Shown: positions 18,631-29,414, counted from the stretch's first letter. The stretch is DNA of 64,000 nucleotides from Desulfotignum sp. (GCA_018399285.1 JAGYOW010000012.1:17200-81199); one strand, 5' to 3'. Notes: generated by a model not told the origin, from the letters alone. Translations and numbers: made by a program.

Positions 18631-20418
18631 ATGGCACAATCCATTGCAGACCGAAGAGATCAGGAGTTTGTCCTTCATGAGATGCTCAACGCCGCAGATC
18701 TGCATCCCATGAACGGTTCAGGAATTCAACAAAAACCATGGACATGGTATTGACCGAGGCCCAAATCTGTCAAGGAACTTTTGCCCGTCAGCAAGGAAGG
18801 CGATGAGACCTGTGTCCTGAAAACGGCAAAGTCACGATTCCGCCGTGCTTTCACCGGGCGTATAAGTTGTTTTGTGAAGGGGAATGGGTGGCCATGTGTG
18901 ATGATCCGGAATTCGGCGGCCAGGCATGCCCCGGGTGCTTTCCATGGCTGCCGGCGAATTGTTCACCGGGGCCAACTGCGCCTTCATGTACCCGGGCCCG
19001 ACCCACGGGGCCGGCAAACTGGTGGAAGAGTTCGGCACCGAAGACCAGAAGAAAATATCTGAAAATCTGTATACCGGAAATGGGCCGGCACCATGTGTTT
19101 GACTGAACCCGAAGCCGGGTCGGACGTGGGCAACCTGACCACTATCGCCAAACGCAATGAAGACGGAACCTTTTCCATTACCGGCAGCAAGATTTTCATC
19201 TCCGGCGGTGACCAGGATCTCACCGAAAATATCATCCATCCGGTGCTGGCCCGCATTGAAGGGGCCCCTGGCCGGTACCAAGGGAATTTCACTGTTTCTG
19301 GTTCCCAAATACCGGGTCAATGAAGACGGCACCATCGGCGAATCCAATGATGTGACCTGCACCGGTCTGGAAGAAAATGGGATTCACGGCAATGCCACTG
19401 CGTCCCCTGGCCTTCGGCTCCAAAGGCAATTGCATCGGCGAGCTGCTGGGCGAAGAGAACAAGGGCATGAAAGCCATGTTCGTGATGATGAATGAGGCCC
19501 GGTTGGGGGTCGGGCTCCAGGGATTCGGCTTTGCCATGCGTCCTATGTCAATGCAGTCAATTATGCAAAAGAAAGAATCCAGGGCACGGACCTGACCAAG
19601 ATATTTGACAAAGACCCCAAACCCGTGGCCATCATCAATCATCCGGATGTCAAACGCCAGCTGCTGCACATGAAAGCCTATGTGGACGGCATGCGGAGCC
19701 TGATGTATTTCACGGCCCTGTGTTTTGACAAGGTGCTCACGTCCGCCGATGAAACCGACAAAGAGACCTGGCAGGGGCTGATCGAACTGCTGATTCCCGT
19801 GGTGAAAGGCTATATCACGGACCGGGCGTTTGAGGTGTGTACCCAGGGCGTCCAGGTATTTGGCGGGTACGGGTTTATCAGCGAATATCCCCAGGAACAG
19901 CTGCTTCGAGACTGTAAAATCACTTCCATTTATGAGGGCACCAACGGGATCCAGGCCATGGATCTTCTGGGCAGAAAACTGGGCCTGAAAAAAGGCAAGC
20001 CGTTCATGGACCTGTTGACCCGGATGAACCAGACCATTGCCGCAGCCATGAAATCCCGAACTGGCAGACATGGCCGTGCGGGTGGAAAACAGCGGTGAAC
20101 AAGCTGGAGAAACCGCCATGCACATGGGTATGACTGCCATGTCCGAAAAAGTGCTGGATGCTTTTGCCGTGGCCCATCCGTTTCTGGATGTCACAGGGGA
20201 CGTGGTCCCGGCCTGGCTGAACTGTGGCGGGCTGTCACGGCCCGAGCCTTAAAATCAAGTCCGCCGCCAGAAAAGGATGCTGCATTTTATCAGGCTGTGT
20301 GACTACGGCAAAATACTTTATTCAATGGGTTCTGCCGGCAACTTTAGGAAAGATGGATGCGTTGAAAGGCACATATTCCGCCATCATGGAAATGCCGGAT
20401 GAGGCATTTCCTGCATAA
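18631..20418 (+). pseudogene. acyl-CoA dehydrogenase (DmdC/C-terminal-extended type), frameshifted
   Basis: Reconstructed it is a protein of about 595 residues of the long acyl-CoA dehydrogenase class that includes 3-methylthiopropanoyl-CoA dehydrogenase. Recognisable blocks are EWVAMCDDPEFGGQ, TMCLTEPEAGSDVGN (FAD/substrate binding), [37 protein letters not shown] and ITSIYEGTNGIQAMDL with the catalytic-base region. The extension ends in MEMPDEAFPA. It is an FAD enzyme making a 2-enoyl-CoA, substrate uncertain. RBS AAGGAG precedes ATG 18631. At least six single-base indels, mostly in homopolymers, break it as written. Downstream of a TetR gene. Confidence 0.8.
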
Positions 20419-20447
20419 TTTTTTGCTGAAATTAAAGAGAAATCGAT

Positions 20448-20504
20448 AGACACGGGATGTCTTTATAAACGGCACCATGGCGTTTTTAAGGACATCCCGT
20501 GTCT
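20448..20504. terminator. long hairpin between convergent genes
   Basis: Perfect 14-bp arms, AGACACGGGATGTC and GACATCCCGTGTCT, enclose a 29-nt loop that contains a smaller AACG/CGTT pairing. It lies between the acyl-CoA dehydrogenase end and the convergent sigma54 activator, whose last codons it includes. Probably a bidirectional terminator. Confidence 0.65.
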
Positions 20505-21505
20505 CTGGTCGGCTTGAACATGTTCTTATTCAACCGGTGGCGTTTCAAAAGCCGGTTGAGCTGCCGGGGGTGACGCTGGCAGCTGCCGCCGCCTGATCAA
20601 TCCGGCCCCGGGTCTGCCCTAAAAAGGGTGGTCAGGTACGCCTGTTCAAACCGGTCTATGGCAGACTGCCGGGCTTTGGACAATGGGGTGCCGGTATCGT
20701 TGCCAGGATCAGAGTCATCCCCATCCGGCATGGTATCCAGCGGAAAACTCTGGGGCATGAGCAGGTCTGTCTGCTCCAGGATACAGGCCCGCTCCAGAAG
20801 ATTTTCCAGTTCCCGGATGTTGCCGGGCCAGTCATACCGCTGGAACCGGTCCATCACCATGGATGGATTCCGGTAATTTTTTTGCCGTATTTGATGTTCA
20901 GTTTTTTCAGAAACACCTCGATCAGACCGGGCAGATCCTCCAGCCGGTCCCGAAGTGCTGGAATTGTAATGGGAAACACGTTCAAACGGTAATACAGGTC
21001 TTTTCTGAATTGACCGGTCTGCACTAGATGGGATATCCGCATTGGTGGCGGCAATGATCCGGACATCTGCTTTCAGAAGTGTGTCACCGCCCACGCGGCT
21101 GTAAATACCGTCCTGGAGCACCTGCAGCAGTTTGATCTGGGCGGACGGGGTGATGGTGCCGATTTCATCCAGAAAAAGTCCCGCCCATGGCCATTTCGAA
21201 TTTTCCGGGTTTTCTGCGGTCCGCCCCGGTAAACGCGCCTTTTTCATGCCCGAACAGCTCACTTTCGATCAACGTGTCGAATGGCCCGCAATGGACTTCT
21301 ATAAACGGTTTGTCAAACCGCTGGCTGTGCCAGTGAATCAACCGGGCTGTCATGCCTTTGCCCGTGCCGGTATCGCCGAGCAGCAGCACGGTGGCAATGG
21401 TGGGAGCCACGGACCGGATGTTTTCATGCACTTTTTCATGTGCAGGTTTTGGGAGACAAGATCCATATCCCCAGGCCCGCGACTCAACACCAGTATTTCT
21501 TTCAT
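20486..21505 (-). pseudogene. sigma54-dependent transcriptional activator without receiver domain, frameshifted
   Basis: Reconstructed length about 340 residues: a very short N-terminus ([17 protein letters not shown]), an AAA+ domain and a Fis-type HTH. The AAA+ domain has Walker A GDTGTGKG, the sigma54-contact loop GAFTGA (in [17 protein letters not shown]) and a Walker B region FLDEIGTI. The C-terminal QLNRLLKRHRLNK runs into the downstream hairpin. Like PspF, it lacks a regulatory domain. Start at 21505 with AAGGAACT upstream. Three frame breaks, at about 21165, 20860 and 20600. Target unknown; the adjacent acyl-CoA dehydrogenase is a possibility. Confidence 0.75.
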
Positions 21506-21653
21506 GGGAGTTCCTTGTAAGCAATACTTGAACGATCGGTTTCACAGGCGTGAAACCGTTTTCAATCCGGATAAAAGTATTAACAGCCCCAACCGGTTCT
21601 GTCAATTACTGATTGCCGGCACTTTCTGGTGTGCATGTGGGGATCAGGCGGCT

Positions 21654-21899
21654 TCACCCGGGTTGGAAAGATGAAAATCCAGAACCTGAATGAGTTTTGG
21701 AACCCGTGCTGGTGGTCAATTTTCCCCTGACGGTCACGGTTTTTCGCAGATGCTGTAGCAAAGACCTGCCGGCACCGGTATCCGCCACCGTGACAATATC
21801 TTCATCAAATGTCACGATGGCGGTACCCAGAATTATACCGTTGGTATCCCAGGATGCAGGGATGACAATCCCTGTGATGGATGTGAGTTGATGTGCCAT
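21654..21899 (-). CDS. small conserved-looking protein, unknown
   Basis: 81 residues, MAHQLTSITGIVIPASWDTNG onward. It is rich in beta strands (TGIVIPASW, GIILGTAIVTFDEDIVTVAD, KTVTVRGKLTT), like a small OB or beta-barrel fold. A single indel near 21680 would change the last residues to LIQVLDFHLSNPGEAA. It lies just downstream of leuA in the same direction and may be the last gene of that operon. Family not recognised. Confidence 0.45.
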   Translation of the reverse strand: MAHQLTSITGIVIPASWDTNGIILGTAIVTFDEDIVTVADTGAGRSLLQHLRKTVTVRGKLTTSTGSKTHSGSGFSSFQPG

Positions 21900-21912
21900 G
21901 CCCGGGACAATT

Positions 21913-21956
21913 GCAAATACCGGGCCAGTAAATAATCAGCCGGCAAATACCGGGCC
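21913..21956. repeat. two 14-bp direct repeats after leuA
   Basis: GCAAATACCGGGCC occurs at 21913-21926 and 21943-21956, 30 bp apart, between leuA and the small downstream gene. Purpose unknown. GC-rich pairing with CCGGC nearby could make a weak hairpin. Confidence 0.6.
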
Positions 21957-21960
21957 GGGG

Positions 21961-23505
21961 CTATAATACGGCCTCCTCCTTGGGGGGATTGGCTTTAAGG
22001 TATTCCAGTCGGTTGAGGCCGTTGAGATAGGCCAGAGCCGATGCCGTGATAATGTCCGGATCCGCCCCTTTGCCCAATGCCACGACCCCGTCTTCCTTGA
22101 GCCGGACCGTCACTTCTCCCTGGGCGTCCGTGCCCTCGGTCAAAGCGGAAATGGTGAACCGCAGCAGCTCGGACTTGGTGTGGGTCAGCTTGGAAATAAT
22201 GTTGTACACCGCATCGATGGGACCCGTACCTTCCAAGGCGCCCTGCACCAGGCGGCCGTGGATCTTGAGCTGTACTGACGCTGTGGGGAACACGGTGGAT
22301 CCGGACAGCACATGGATATATTCCAGACTGAAGACCTCCGAGGTCCGCAACACCCCTTCATTGATCAACGCCTCGATGTCTTCGTCCAGGATCTGTTTTT
22401 TCCGGTCTGCCAGGTTTTTGAATTTCTGAAACACAAGATTGATCTCTTCATCCGACAAATCGTATCCCATGGATCGCACATGGGCAGCCAGGGCGTGCCG
22501 GCCGGAATGTTTGCCTAACACCAGGTTGTTTTTGGAAATGCCCACGGTTTCCGGTTTCATGATTTCATAGGTCATGGGATTTTTCAACACCCCGTCCTGG
22601 TGAATACCGGCTTCGTGGGCAAAGGCGTTGGCCCCCACAATGGCCCGGTTGGGCTGGATCAGGATTCCGGTGATCATGCTCACCAGGCGGCTGGTGGGAT
22701 AAATTCTTGTGGTGTCGATATTAGTGGTGTGGGTGAAAAAATTAGGCCTTGTTTTCAAAGACATCACCACCTCTTCCATGGAAGTGTTGCCGGCCCGTTC
22801 CCCGAGGCCGTTGATGGTCACCTCCACCTGGCGGGCCCCGTTCTGGATGGCGGCCAGGGTGTTGGCCGTGGCCAGGCCCAGATCATTGTGGCAGTGCACC
22901 GACAAAACCGCCTGGTCGATGTTGGCGGTGTTTTCAATCACATATGCCACCAGTTTTCCGAATTCTTCGGGTACGGCATATCCCACGGTATCCGGCAGGT
23001 TGATGGTGGTGGCCCCGGCATCGATGACGGATTCAAAGACCGTGCACAGAAAATCCGGGTCAGACCGGGACCCGTCTTCAGCGGAAAATTCCACGTTGGA
23101 CGTGAAAGACGCGGCCAGTTTCACGGATGCCACGGCCTGGTTCAGCACGTCAGCCGGTTCCATCTGCAGTTTGTATTTCATGTGCAGTTCCGAGGTGGCG
23201 ATAAAGGTGTGGATCCGGGGATTGACGGCATCTTTGACCGCATCCCATCCCCGGCGGATATCCGCTTCATTGGCCCGGCACAGGGCCGCCACCTGGGCTT
23301 TTTTCAGGTTTTCGGCAATTTTTTTCACTGCCTTGAAATCCCCGTCCGATGCTGCAGGAAACCCGGCCTCGATCACGTCCACTCCCAGCAGTTCCAGCTG
23401 GGTGGCAATGCGCAGTTTTTCCGCCTGGTTCATGCTGGCCCCCGGGGATTGTTCCCCGTCCCGCAGGGTGGTGTCAAAGATAATAATGTGTTTCTGATCG
23501 TTCAT
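21961..23505 (-). CDS. leuA: 2-isopropylmalate synthase
   Basis: A 514-residue cytoplasmic enzyme condensing acetyl-CoA with 2-ketoisovalerate, the first step of leucine synthesis. The N-terminal TIM-barrel has FDTTLRDGEQSPGASM, the HCHNDLGLATAN metal-binding block and the GLGERAGNTSMEEV loop. The C-terminal LeuA allosteric domain (GTGPIDAVYNI, then KGADPDIITASALAYLNGLN) should bind leucine for feedback inhibition. Intact. Fifth gene of the ilvD-ilvB-ilvN-cimA-leuA set, 60 bp after cimA. Confidence 0.93.
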   Translation of the reverse strand: MNDQKHIIIFDTTLRDGEQSPGASMNQAEKLRIATQLELLGVDVIEAGFPAASDGDFKAVKKIAENLKKAQVAALCRANEADIRRGWDAVKDAVNPRIHTFIATSELHMKYKLQMEPADVLNQAVASVKLAASFTSNVEFSAEDGSRSDPDFLCTVFESVIDAGATTINLPDTVGYAVPEEFGKLVAYVIENTANIDQAVLSVHCHNDLGLATANTLAAIQNGARQVEVTINGLGERAGNTSMEEVVMSLKTRPNFFTHTTNIDTTRIYPTSRLVSMITGILIQPNRAIVGANAFAHEAGIHQDGVLKNPMTYEIMKPETVGISKNNLVLGKHSGRHALAAHVRSMGYDLSDEEINLVFQKFKNLADRKKQILDEDIEALINEGVLRTSEVFSLEYIHVLSGSTVFPTASVQLKIHGRLVQGALEGTGPIDAVYNIISKLTHTKSELLRFTISALTEGTDAQGEVTVRLKEDGVVALGKGADPDIITASALAYLNGLNRLEYLKANPPKEEAVL

Positions 23506-23564
23506 GATGCTGTCCTTGTATGGGTGAAAATAAAATAATAAAAAATGGTCAGAATTCTGACAGG

Positions 23565-25156
23565 TTACAAAGTTGTCTGATGTTCTAAAGACAGTTTGTA
23601 CTGAAAACTGTCGGACAGGGCCTGCCAGGAGGCTTCGATAATATCTTCAGACACCCCGATGGTGGAGAAAATATTATCCGTGTCCCGGGATTCGATGAGC
23701 ACCCGGACCTTGGCGTCCGTGCCGTCGGACCCGTCGATCACCCGGACCTTGAAGTCCACCAGATGCATGTCATTGATCTGGGGATACATGGCGGACAATG
23801 CTTTTCTCAACGCGTTGTCCAAAGCGGACACAGGACCGTCTCCTTCGGCTGAGGTGATTTCCGTGGTTTTGCCCACCCGGATTTTAATCATGGCATGGGA
23901 ATAACAGGGTTTTTCCTTGTCTTTTTCCACCACCACCCGAAAGGATTCCAGGTCAAAATAGCTTTTGTACTGTTCCGTCAGCTTTTCCATGATCAGTTTA
24001 AGGGAGCCTTCCGCCGCGTCAAATTCGAATCCGTCATCTTCCAGATCCTTGATGGAAGCCACAATCTGCCGCTGCTTGACGGCATCATCCCCCAGGTCCA
24101 CACCCAGTTCCTCCGCCTTGTAGATGATATTGCTCTTTCCCGACTGTTCCGATACCAGGACCCGGCGGACATTGCCCACTTTTACCGGGTCCATGTGTTC
24201 ATAAGCTCTGGGATTTTTCATGATGGCGGACACATGGACTCCGCCTTTGTGGGCAAACGCACTTTTTCCCACAAAGGGCCGGGAATTGACCGGCGGCATA
24301 TTGGCGGTTTCCGACACAAACCGGGACAGGTTCAACAGTTTTTTTAAGTTGTCTTCAGACATGCAGTTTTTTTTCATCTTCACGGCCAGAATCGGGATGA
24401 TGGCTGTCAAGTCTGCATTGCCGCACCGTTCCCCATACCCGTTGATGGTGCCCTGAACCAGGGTGGCGCCTACGTGCACGGCATTGACGGCGTTGGCCAC
24501 AGCCATGGCGCAGTCATTATGGGTGTGGATGCCATAGCAGATGCCGGGCCGGTCTTTGAAGTGTTTCATGACCGAACGGATGATTTCCTCGATTTCACAG
24601 GGCAAAGATCCGCCGTTGGTGTCACACAGCACCAGGGTCCGGGTGCCGCCGTCCAGGGCCGCTTCCAGGGTATCCAGCGTATATTGCCGGTTGGCTTTGT
24701 ACCCGTCGAAAAAATGCTCGGCATCATACATCACCTCCGGCCTGATCCAGCAGATACGCCACACTTTCCTGATCATTTTCAAGTTTTCTTCCAGGGAGTT
24801 GTCCATGATTTCATTGACGTGCAGGTCCCAGGATTTGCCGAAAATCGTGATCACGGGCGCACCCGAGTCAATCAGGGCCGCCAGGTTGCCATCTTTGTCA
24901 CATGAGATGCCCGGTCGCCTTGTGGCACCGAATGCCGCCACCTTTGCCTGTTTGAATGTGATTTTGGCCAGTTCAAAGAAATGGGCGGCCCCGGGTTGGA
25001 ACCGGGCCATCCGCCTTCGATGTAGTGAATGCCGGCATCATCCAGCCGTTTGGCAATCTTTACCTTGTCTTCCGGAGAAAAAAAGATATTTTCCCCCTGC
25101 ATGCCGTCTCTTAACGTGGTGTCGTATAATTGACCGATTCCATTGTTATTTCCCAT
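23565..25156 (-). CDS. cimA: (R)-citramalate synthase (one frameshift)
   Basis: About 530 residues when one indel near 25005 is corrected. It condenses acetyl-CoA and pyruvate to citramalate, feeding 2-ketobutyrate into isoleucine synthesis without threonine deaminase. The N-terminus is [23 protein letters not shown] with [26 protein letters not shown] supplies metal ligands and [16 protein letters not shown] is typical of the CimA group. The C-terminal regulatory domain resembles LeuA. The break lies in a GGGG run, where one more G joins WPGSNP to [12 protein letters not shown]. The ATG at 25156 overlaps the end of ilvN by 11 bp. Whether citramalate or isopropylmalate synthase cannot be settled by sequence alone, but leuA next door makes citramalate likelier. 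Confidence 0.85.
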
Positions 25157-25631
25157 CTTCTCCTGGGGCAATGGCCCCGGTACTGGCGATTTCAACGATT
25201 CCCATGGGTTTGACCAAAGACAAAATGCCTCGTGTTTGCCGCTGTCACCGGAAATTTCAATGGTGTAGTGGGCATGGCCCACATCCACCACCCGGCACCG
25301 GAAAATATCCACAATGCGCAGAATCTCCGCCCGCTTTTCCGGGTTGGCATGCACCTTGACCAGGGCCAGCTGCCGTTCCACATATTTTTTCCGTGAGATC
25401 GGTCACCGTGATCACGTTGATGAGCTTGTGCAGCTGTTTTTTGATCTGCTCGATGGTCTGGGCGTCACAGGTGGTGGCCATGGTGATTCTGGAGACCACG
25501 GGATCATCCGTGGTGGCCACGCTCAAAGAGTCGATGTTGAACCCTCTGCCGGAAAACAGACCGGCGATCCGGGACAGCACACCGGGTTCATTGTCCACAA
25601 GAATCGACAATAAATATCTGCTGGTTTCCAT
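25146..25631 (-). CDS. ilvN: acetolactate synthase, small regulatory subunit (frameshifted)
   Basis: About 161 residues after repair. The N-terminal ACT domain is [31 protein letters not shown], followed by the small-subunit C-terminal domain with [29 protein letters not shown]. It binds valine and controls IlvB. Two breaks, in an A run near 25388 and a T run near 25225, are each fixed by one added base, giving [14 protein letters not shown] and [19 protein letters not shown] to the end. I chose ATG 25631 (AAAGGAAACACCA upstream) over 25658. Confidence 0.85.
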
Positions 25632-25661
25632 TGGTGTTTCCTTTACTGTGTGTATCATTTT

Positions 25662-27349
25662 TTATACCAGAAGCATATCTGTGATGGCACCACCGGCCGG
25701 CACCATGGGGTAGACGGACTCTTCTTTTTCCACCACAAAATCCATGATCACGGTGCCCGGAGTTTCCAGCCCTTTTTCAGGGTCTCTTCCACACAGGCCG
25801 GGTCTGTGCACCGGAACCCGGTGGCCCCGTATGCGTCGGCCAGTTTGACAAAATCAGGCGCGTTTTCAATGTTGGTGCAGGCATAGGCTTTGTTGTAGAA
25901 CAGTTCCTGCCATTGCCGCACCATGCCTAAAAACCGGTTGTTAAGAATCACGATCTTGACATCCAGGCAGTTTTCCACGGCTGTCAGCTCCTGGATGTTC
26001 ATCTGGATGGACCCGTCCCCGGCCACATCCACCACCAGTTTGTCCGGACAGGCCGCTTTGGCGCCGATGGCAGCCGGCAGGCCGAATCCCATGACCCCTA
26101 ATCCGCCGGAAGTGATGAAATGGTTGGGCCGGTCAAAGTGATAATACTGGGCCGCCCACATCTGGTTCTGTCCCACTTCCGTGGTGATGATGGCCTGGCC
26201 CCGGGTGATTTCCCACAGCTTTTCCACCACAAACTGAGGTTTGATCACATCGGTTTTTTGTCTGTATTTCAAGGGCATGGTCTGCTTCCACTGGTCGATC
26301 TGTGCCAGCCAGACATCCCGGTCCACGGCCAGGTCTTTGGGGGCCTGTTTTTCCATGAGCGTGAGAATATGTTCCAGCGTGGTTTTACAGTCCCCCACAA
26401 TGGGGCACTGCACCTCGATATTCTTGTGAATGGAGGTGGGGTCGATATCGATCTGAATGATATCTGCATGGGGTGCAAACTTGCTGATATTTCCCGTGAC
26501 CCGGTCATCAAACCGGACCCCCACGGCAATGATCAGATCCGAGTGTCCGATGCTCATGTTGGCCCGGAATGTGCCGTGCATGCCCAGCATGCCCAGCCAC
26601 AAAGGATCCGTGCCCGGAAACGCCCCCAGTCCCATCAAAGAGGTGGTCACGGGGATCTGTGCCATTTGGGCCAGCCGGGTGATCTGTTCTGATGCCCGGG
26701 ACAGGATCACCCCGCCGCCGGCAAACACCACAGGCCGTCTGGCCGCCTGGATCATTTCCACCACCTTGTGGATCTGTTTTTTGTTGGGTTTGTAATTGGG
26801 TTTATAGGATCTGAGGTTGGGTTCATCCGGCAGGGTGAACTCGATTTCGGCCTGGAGAATATCCTTGGGCAGATCCACCAGCACGGGGCCGGGACGGCCG
26901 GACCGGGCGATGAAAAACGCCTCCTGGATGGTGGCGGCCAGTTTGTCCGGGTCTTTGACCAGGTAGTTGTGTTTGGTGCAGGGCCGGGTGATGCCCACGA
27001 TGTCCACTTCCTGGAACGCGTCATTGCCGATGAGCCCGGTGGGCACCTGGCCGCAGAACACCACCATGGGAATGGAGTCGGCATGGGCCGATGCCAGGCC
27101 CGTGACTGTGTTGGTGGCCCCGGGTCCCGAGGTCACCAGGGCCACCCCTGTGGTCTGGTGGGCCCGGGAATAGGCGTCGGCCGCGTGAACCGCACCCTGT
27201 TCATGGCGGACCAGGATATGGCGCAGGTCATCATGCCGGACGATTTCATCATGGATATCAATGGTGGCACCGCCGGGATATCCGAATATGGTGTCAACTC
27301 CCTGGGTTTTGATCATTTTCACCAGGATTTGTGCCCCTGTCAGTTTCAT
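25662..27349 (-). CDS. ilvB: acetolactate synthase, large catalytic subunit (3' frameshift)
   Basis: A thiamine-diphosphate enzyme condensing two pyruvates, or pyruvate and 2-ketobutyrate, in branched-chain amino-acid synthesis. About 562 residues after repair. Catalytic Glu region RHEQGAVHAADAYSR, FAD-domain GVRFDDRVTGN, and TPP motif GDGSIQMNIQELTAVENC with ILNNRFLGMVRQW. The track frame ends early at 25748. One more G in the GGG run near 25771 restores LETPGTVIMDFVVEKEE and a stop at 25662. I prefer ATG 27349 (AGGAG 8 bases upstream) to 27367, which has no RBS. Confidence 0.9.
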
Positions 27350-27391
27350 TGTGTTCTCCTGTGTCATTCTATATGAAAGTGTTACGTATTG

Positions 27392-27429
27392 AAGTTTTAA
27401 GTTTTAAGTTTTAAGTGTTAAGTGTTAAG
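27392..27429. repeat. heptanucleotide tandem repeat
   Basis: About 5.4 copies of AAGTTTT/AAGTGTT (three of the first, two of the second, then AAG) in the 137-bp gap between ilvD and ilvB. A 7-bp unit is not a multiple of 3 and lies outside coding sequence, so copy-number change would alter only spacing or mRNA structure. Confidence 0.85.
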
Positions 27430-27486
27430 CGGATACCTGACTGGTTATACTGTCATCATCCGGGGTGGTTTCCCGGGCCACGGGGG

Positions 27487-29154
27487 TTATTCAATAATGG
27501 CTCCCTGGGCCGCGGATGATACCTGGCGGGCATATCGGGCCATGTAGCCTGTTTTGATTTTGGGTTCCGGTTTGACCCATCGGGCCTGCCGTTCCCGGAT
27601 CTCATCTTCGGGTACCATCAGTTCAATGGTTTTGGCCGGGATATCGATGCGGATGATGTCGTTTTCATTGATCATGGCAATGGTTCCGCCGTCGGCCGCT
27701 TCCGGAGACACATGGCCGATGCAGGCCCCTTTGGTGCCGCCGGAAAACCGGCCGTCCGTGATCAAGGCACAGGCCGCCCCCAGGCCCATGCCGGCAATGG
27801 CTGAGGTCGGGGTGAGCATTTCCCGCATGCCAGGCCCTCCGGCAGGGCCTTCATACCGGATCACCACCACATCTCCGGCATTGATTTTCCCGCCCAGAAT
27901 GGCCTCGGTGGCGGCTTCTTCCGTGTCAAACACCCGGGCCGGGCCCTGGTGCATCATCATCTCGTCCACCACAGCCGACTGCTTGACCACACACCCGTCC
28001 GGGGCCAGGTTTCCGAACAAAACAGCCAGACCGCCCTGGACATGATAGGGATCACTGACAGGCCGGATCACGGCCCGGTCTTTGATTGCCACGGAAGAAA
28101 GGTTTTCTGCCAGATTTTTTCCCGTGGCCGTGAGGCAACCGGTGTCCAGCAGGGAGTGGTCGGCCAGGGTTTTCATGACCGCAGGAATGCCGCCGGCCCG
28201 GTCCAGATCCTGAATATGGTCGGGACCGCCCGGGCTCAACGAGCAGATATGCGGGGTTTTTCCACTGACCTGGTTGATCACGGACAGATCCATCGGGGTG
28301 CCGGCTTCATGGGCGATGGCGGTCAGATGCAGCACCGTGTTGGTGGAACAGCCCAAAGCCATGTCCACAGTCAGCGCGTTCATAAACGCCTGTTTTGTCA
28401 TGATTTTATCCGGGGTGATCCCCTGTTCCAGCAGCGCCATGATCTGGATGCCGGTTTCCTTGGCCAGGCGGATACGCCGGGACATGGGGGCCGGGATGGT
28501 GCCGTTGCCGGGCAAAGCCATACCCAGAGCTTCGGTGAGGCAGTTCATGGAATTGGCCGTGAACATCCCGGCGCAGGACCCGCAGGTGGGGCAGGCGCAG
28601 TCTTCCACGGCAGCCAGGTCCGCCTCGGTCATGCGGCCGCCCCGGACTGCGCCCACGGCCTCGAACACGGACACCAGATCGATTTTTTTTGTCTGGTCTT
28701 TGGGATCCAGTCCGGCCAGCATGGGGCCGCCGCTGATGAAAATGGCCGGAATGTTGAGCCTTGCCGCCGCCATGAGCATGCCGGGGACGATTTTGTCACA
28801 GTTGGGCACCATGACAATGGCATCAAAGGGGTGGGCTGTGGCTGTCACCTCGATGGAGTCGGCGATCAGTTCCCGGGAGGCCAGGGAATAGTGCATGCCC
28901 TTGTGGTTCATGGCAATGCCGTCACACACACCGATGGTGGAAAACTCCATGGGAGTGCCTCCGGCCATGGAGATGCCGGATTTGACGGCCGCCACCAGGG
29001 TGTCCAGGTGCATGTGTCCGGGAATGAGCTCATTGGCGGCATTGGCAATGCCGATCAATGGCTGACGGATTTCTCTGTCCGTGTAGCCCAGGGCCTTCAT
29101 CAGGCTCCGGTGGGGGGCTCTTTCCACCCCTTTGGTTGCAATGTGGCTGCGCAT
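27487..29154 (-). CDS. ilvD: dihydroxy-acid dehydratase
   Basis: A 555-residue iron-sulfur dehydratase making the 2-keto acids of valine and isoleucine. Cluster cysteines appear in [12 protein letters not shown] and [19 protein letters not shown]. The C-terminal half has the GRFSGGTKG motif. Intact and of the usual family length. First structural gene behind the leader peptide and attenuator. RBS AAGGAGAAACAT directly follows the attenuator T run. No ilvC, ilvE or leuBCD is in the window, so these must lie elsewhere. Confidence 0.95.
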   Translation of the reverse strand: MRSHIATKGVERAPHRSLMKALGYTDREIRQPLIGIANAANELIPGHMHLDTLVAAVKSGISMAGGTPMEFSTIGVCDGIAMNHKGMHYSLASRELIADSIEVTATAHPFDAIVMVPNCDKIVPGMLMAAARLNIPAIFISGGPMLAGLDPKDQTKKIDLVSVFEAVGAVRGGRMTEADLAAVEDCACPTCGSCAGMFTANSMNCLTEALGMALPGNGTIPAPMSRRIRLAKETGIQIMALLEQGITPDKIMTKQAFMNALTVDMALGCSTNTVLHLTAIAHEAGTPMDLSVINQVSGKTPHICSLSPGGPDHIQDLDRAGGIPAVMKTLADHSLLDTGCLTATGKNLAENLSSVAIKDRAVIRPVSDPYHVQGGLAVLFGNLAPDGCVVKQSAVVDEMMMHQGPARVFDTEEAATEAILGGKINAGDVVVIRYEGPAGGPGMREMLTPTSAIAGMGLGAACALITDGRFSGGTKGACIGHVSPEAADGGTIAMINENDIIRIDIPAKTIELMVPEDEIRERQARWVKPEPKIKTGYMARYARQVSSAAQGAIIE

Positions 29155-29172
29155 ATGTTTCTCCTTAAAAGC

Positions 29173-29216
29173 AAAAAAGCCGTTATCTGCCCCCCTCGGG
29201 GCTGATAACGGCTTTT
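29173..29216 (-). terminator. attenuator terminator in the ilvD leader
   Basis: On the minus strand AAAAGCCGTTATCAGCCCC pairs with GGGGCAGATAACGGCTTTT, followed by a T run, 24 bp after the leader-peptide stop and just before the ilvD RBS. The 5' arm contains AGCCCCG. That can instead pair with CGGGGCT inside the end of the leader ORF (the antiterminator), making the two structures mutually exclusive. Confidence 0.85.
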
Positions 29217-29239
29217 AACTTGTCAATTGGTTTATGCCA

Positions 29240-29329
29240 CTAGGAGCCCCGTCGTCTGGAGGTGTCAATAATCACCTCCACGATAATAATGAGGACTACC
29301 AGTAGTATGCTTGTCAATTCGGGTGTCAT
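29240..29329 (-). CDS. branched-chain amino-acid leader peptide
   Basis: A 29-codon ORF, too short for the ORF track, beginning MTPELTS and followed by ILLVVLIIIVEVII. Fourteen consecutive residues include 13 Ile, Leu or Val. Leu and Val codons are mixed; Ile codons are ATA and ATT. Ribosomes stalling there when any of the three charged tRNAs is short would free the downstream antiterminator. A 7-bp hairpin GGAGGTG/CACCTCC lies within the last Val/Ile codons and could be the pause or protector stem. The ORF ends TAG in DTSRRRGS, with CGGGGCT in its last codons. RBS is weak. The promoter is about 20 bp upstream of the ATG. Confidence 0.88.
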   Translation of the reverse strand: MTPELTSILLVVLIIIVEVIIDTSRRRGS

Positions 29330-29358
29330 GTCATATTCACTTTGTTTAAAGTTAATTC

Positions 29359-29385
29359 ATTATATATAAATTTATGACCTGTCAA
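29359..29385 (-). promoter_or_regulatory. promoter of the ilv-leu operon
   Basis: Minus strand: TTGACA (29380-29385), 15-bp spacer, TATAAT (29359-29364). Both boxes match consensus. Transcription should start near 29350, giving a short untranslated stretch before the leader peptide. Confidence 0.7.
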
Positions 29386-29414
29386 CAAAAAAATAGATCA
29401 GAGGCTATTTTATA

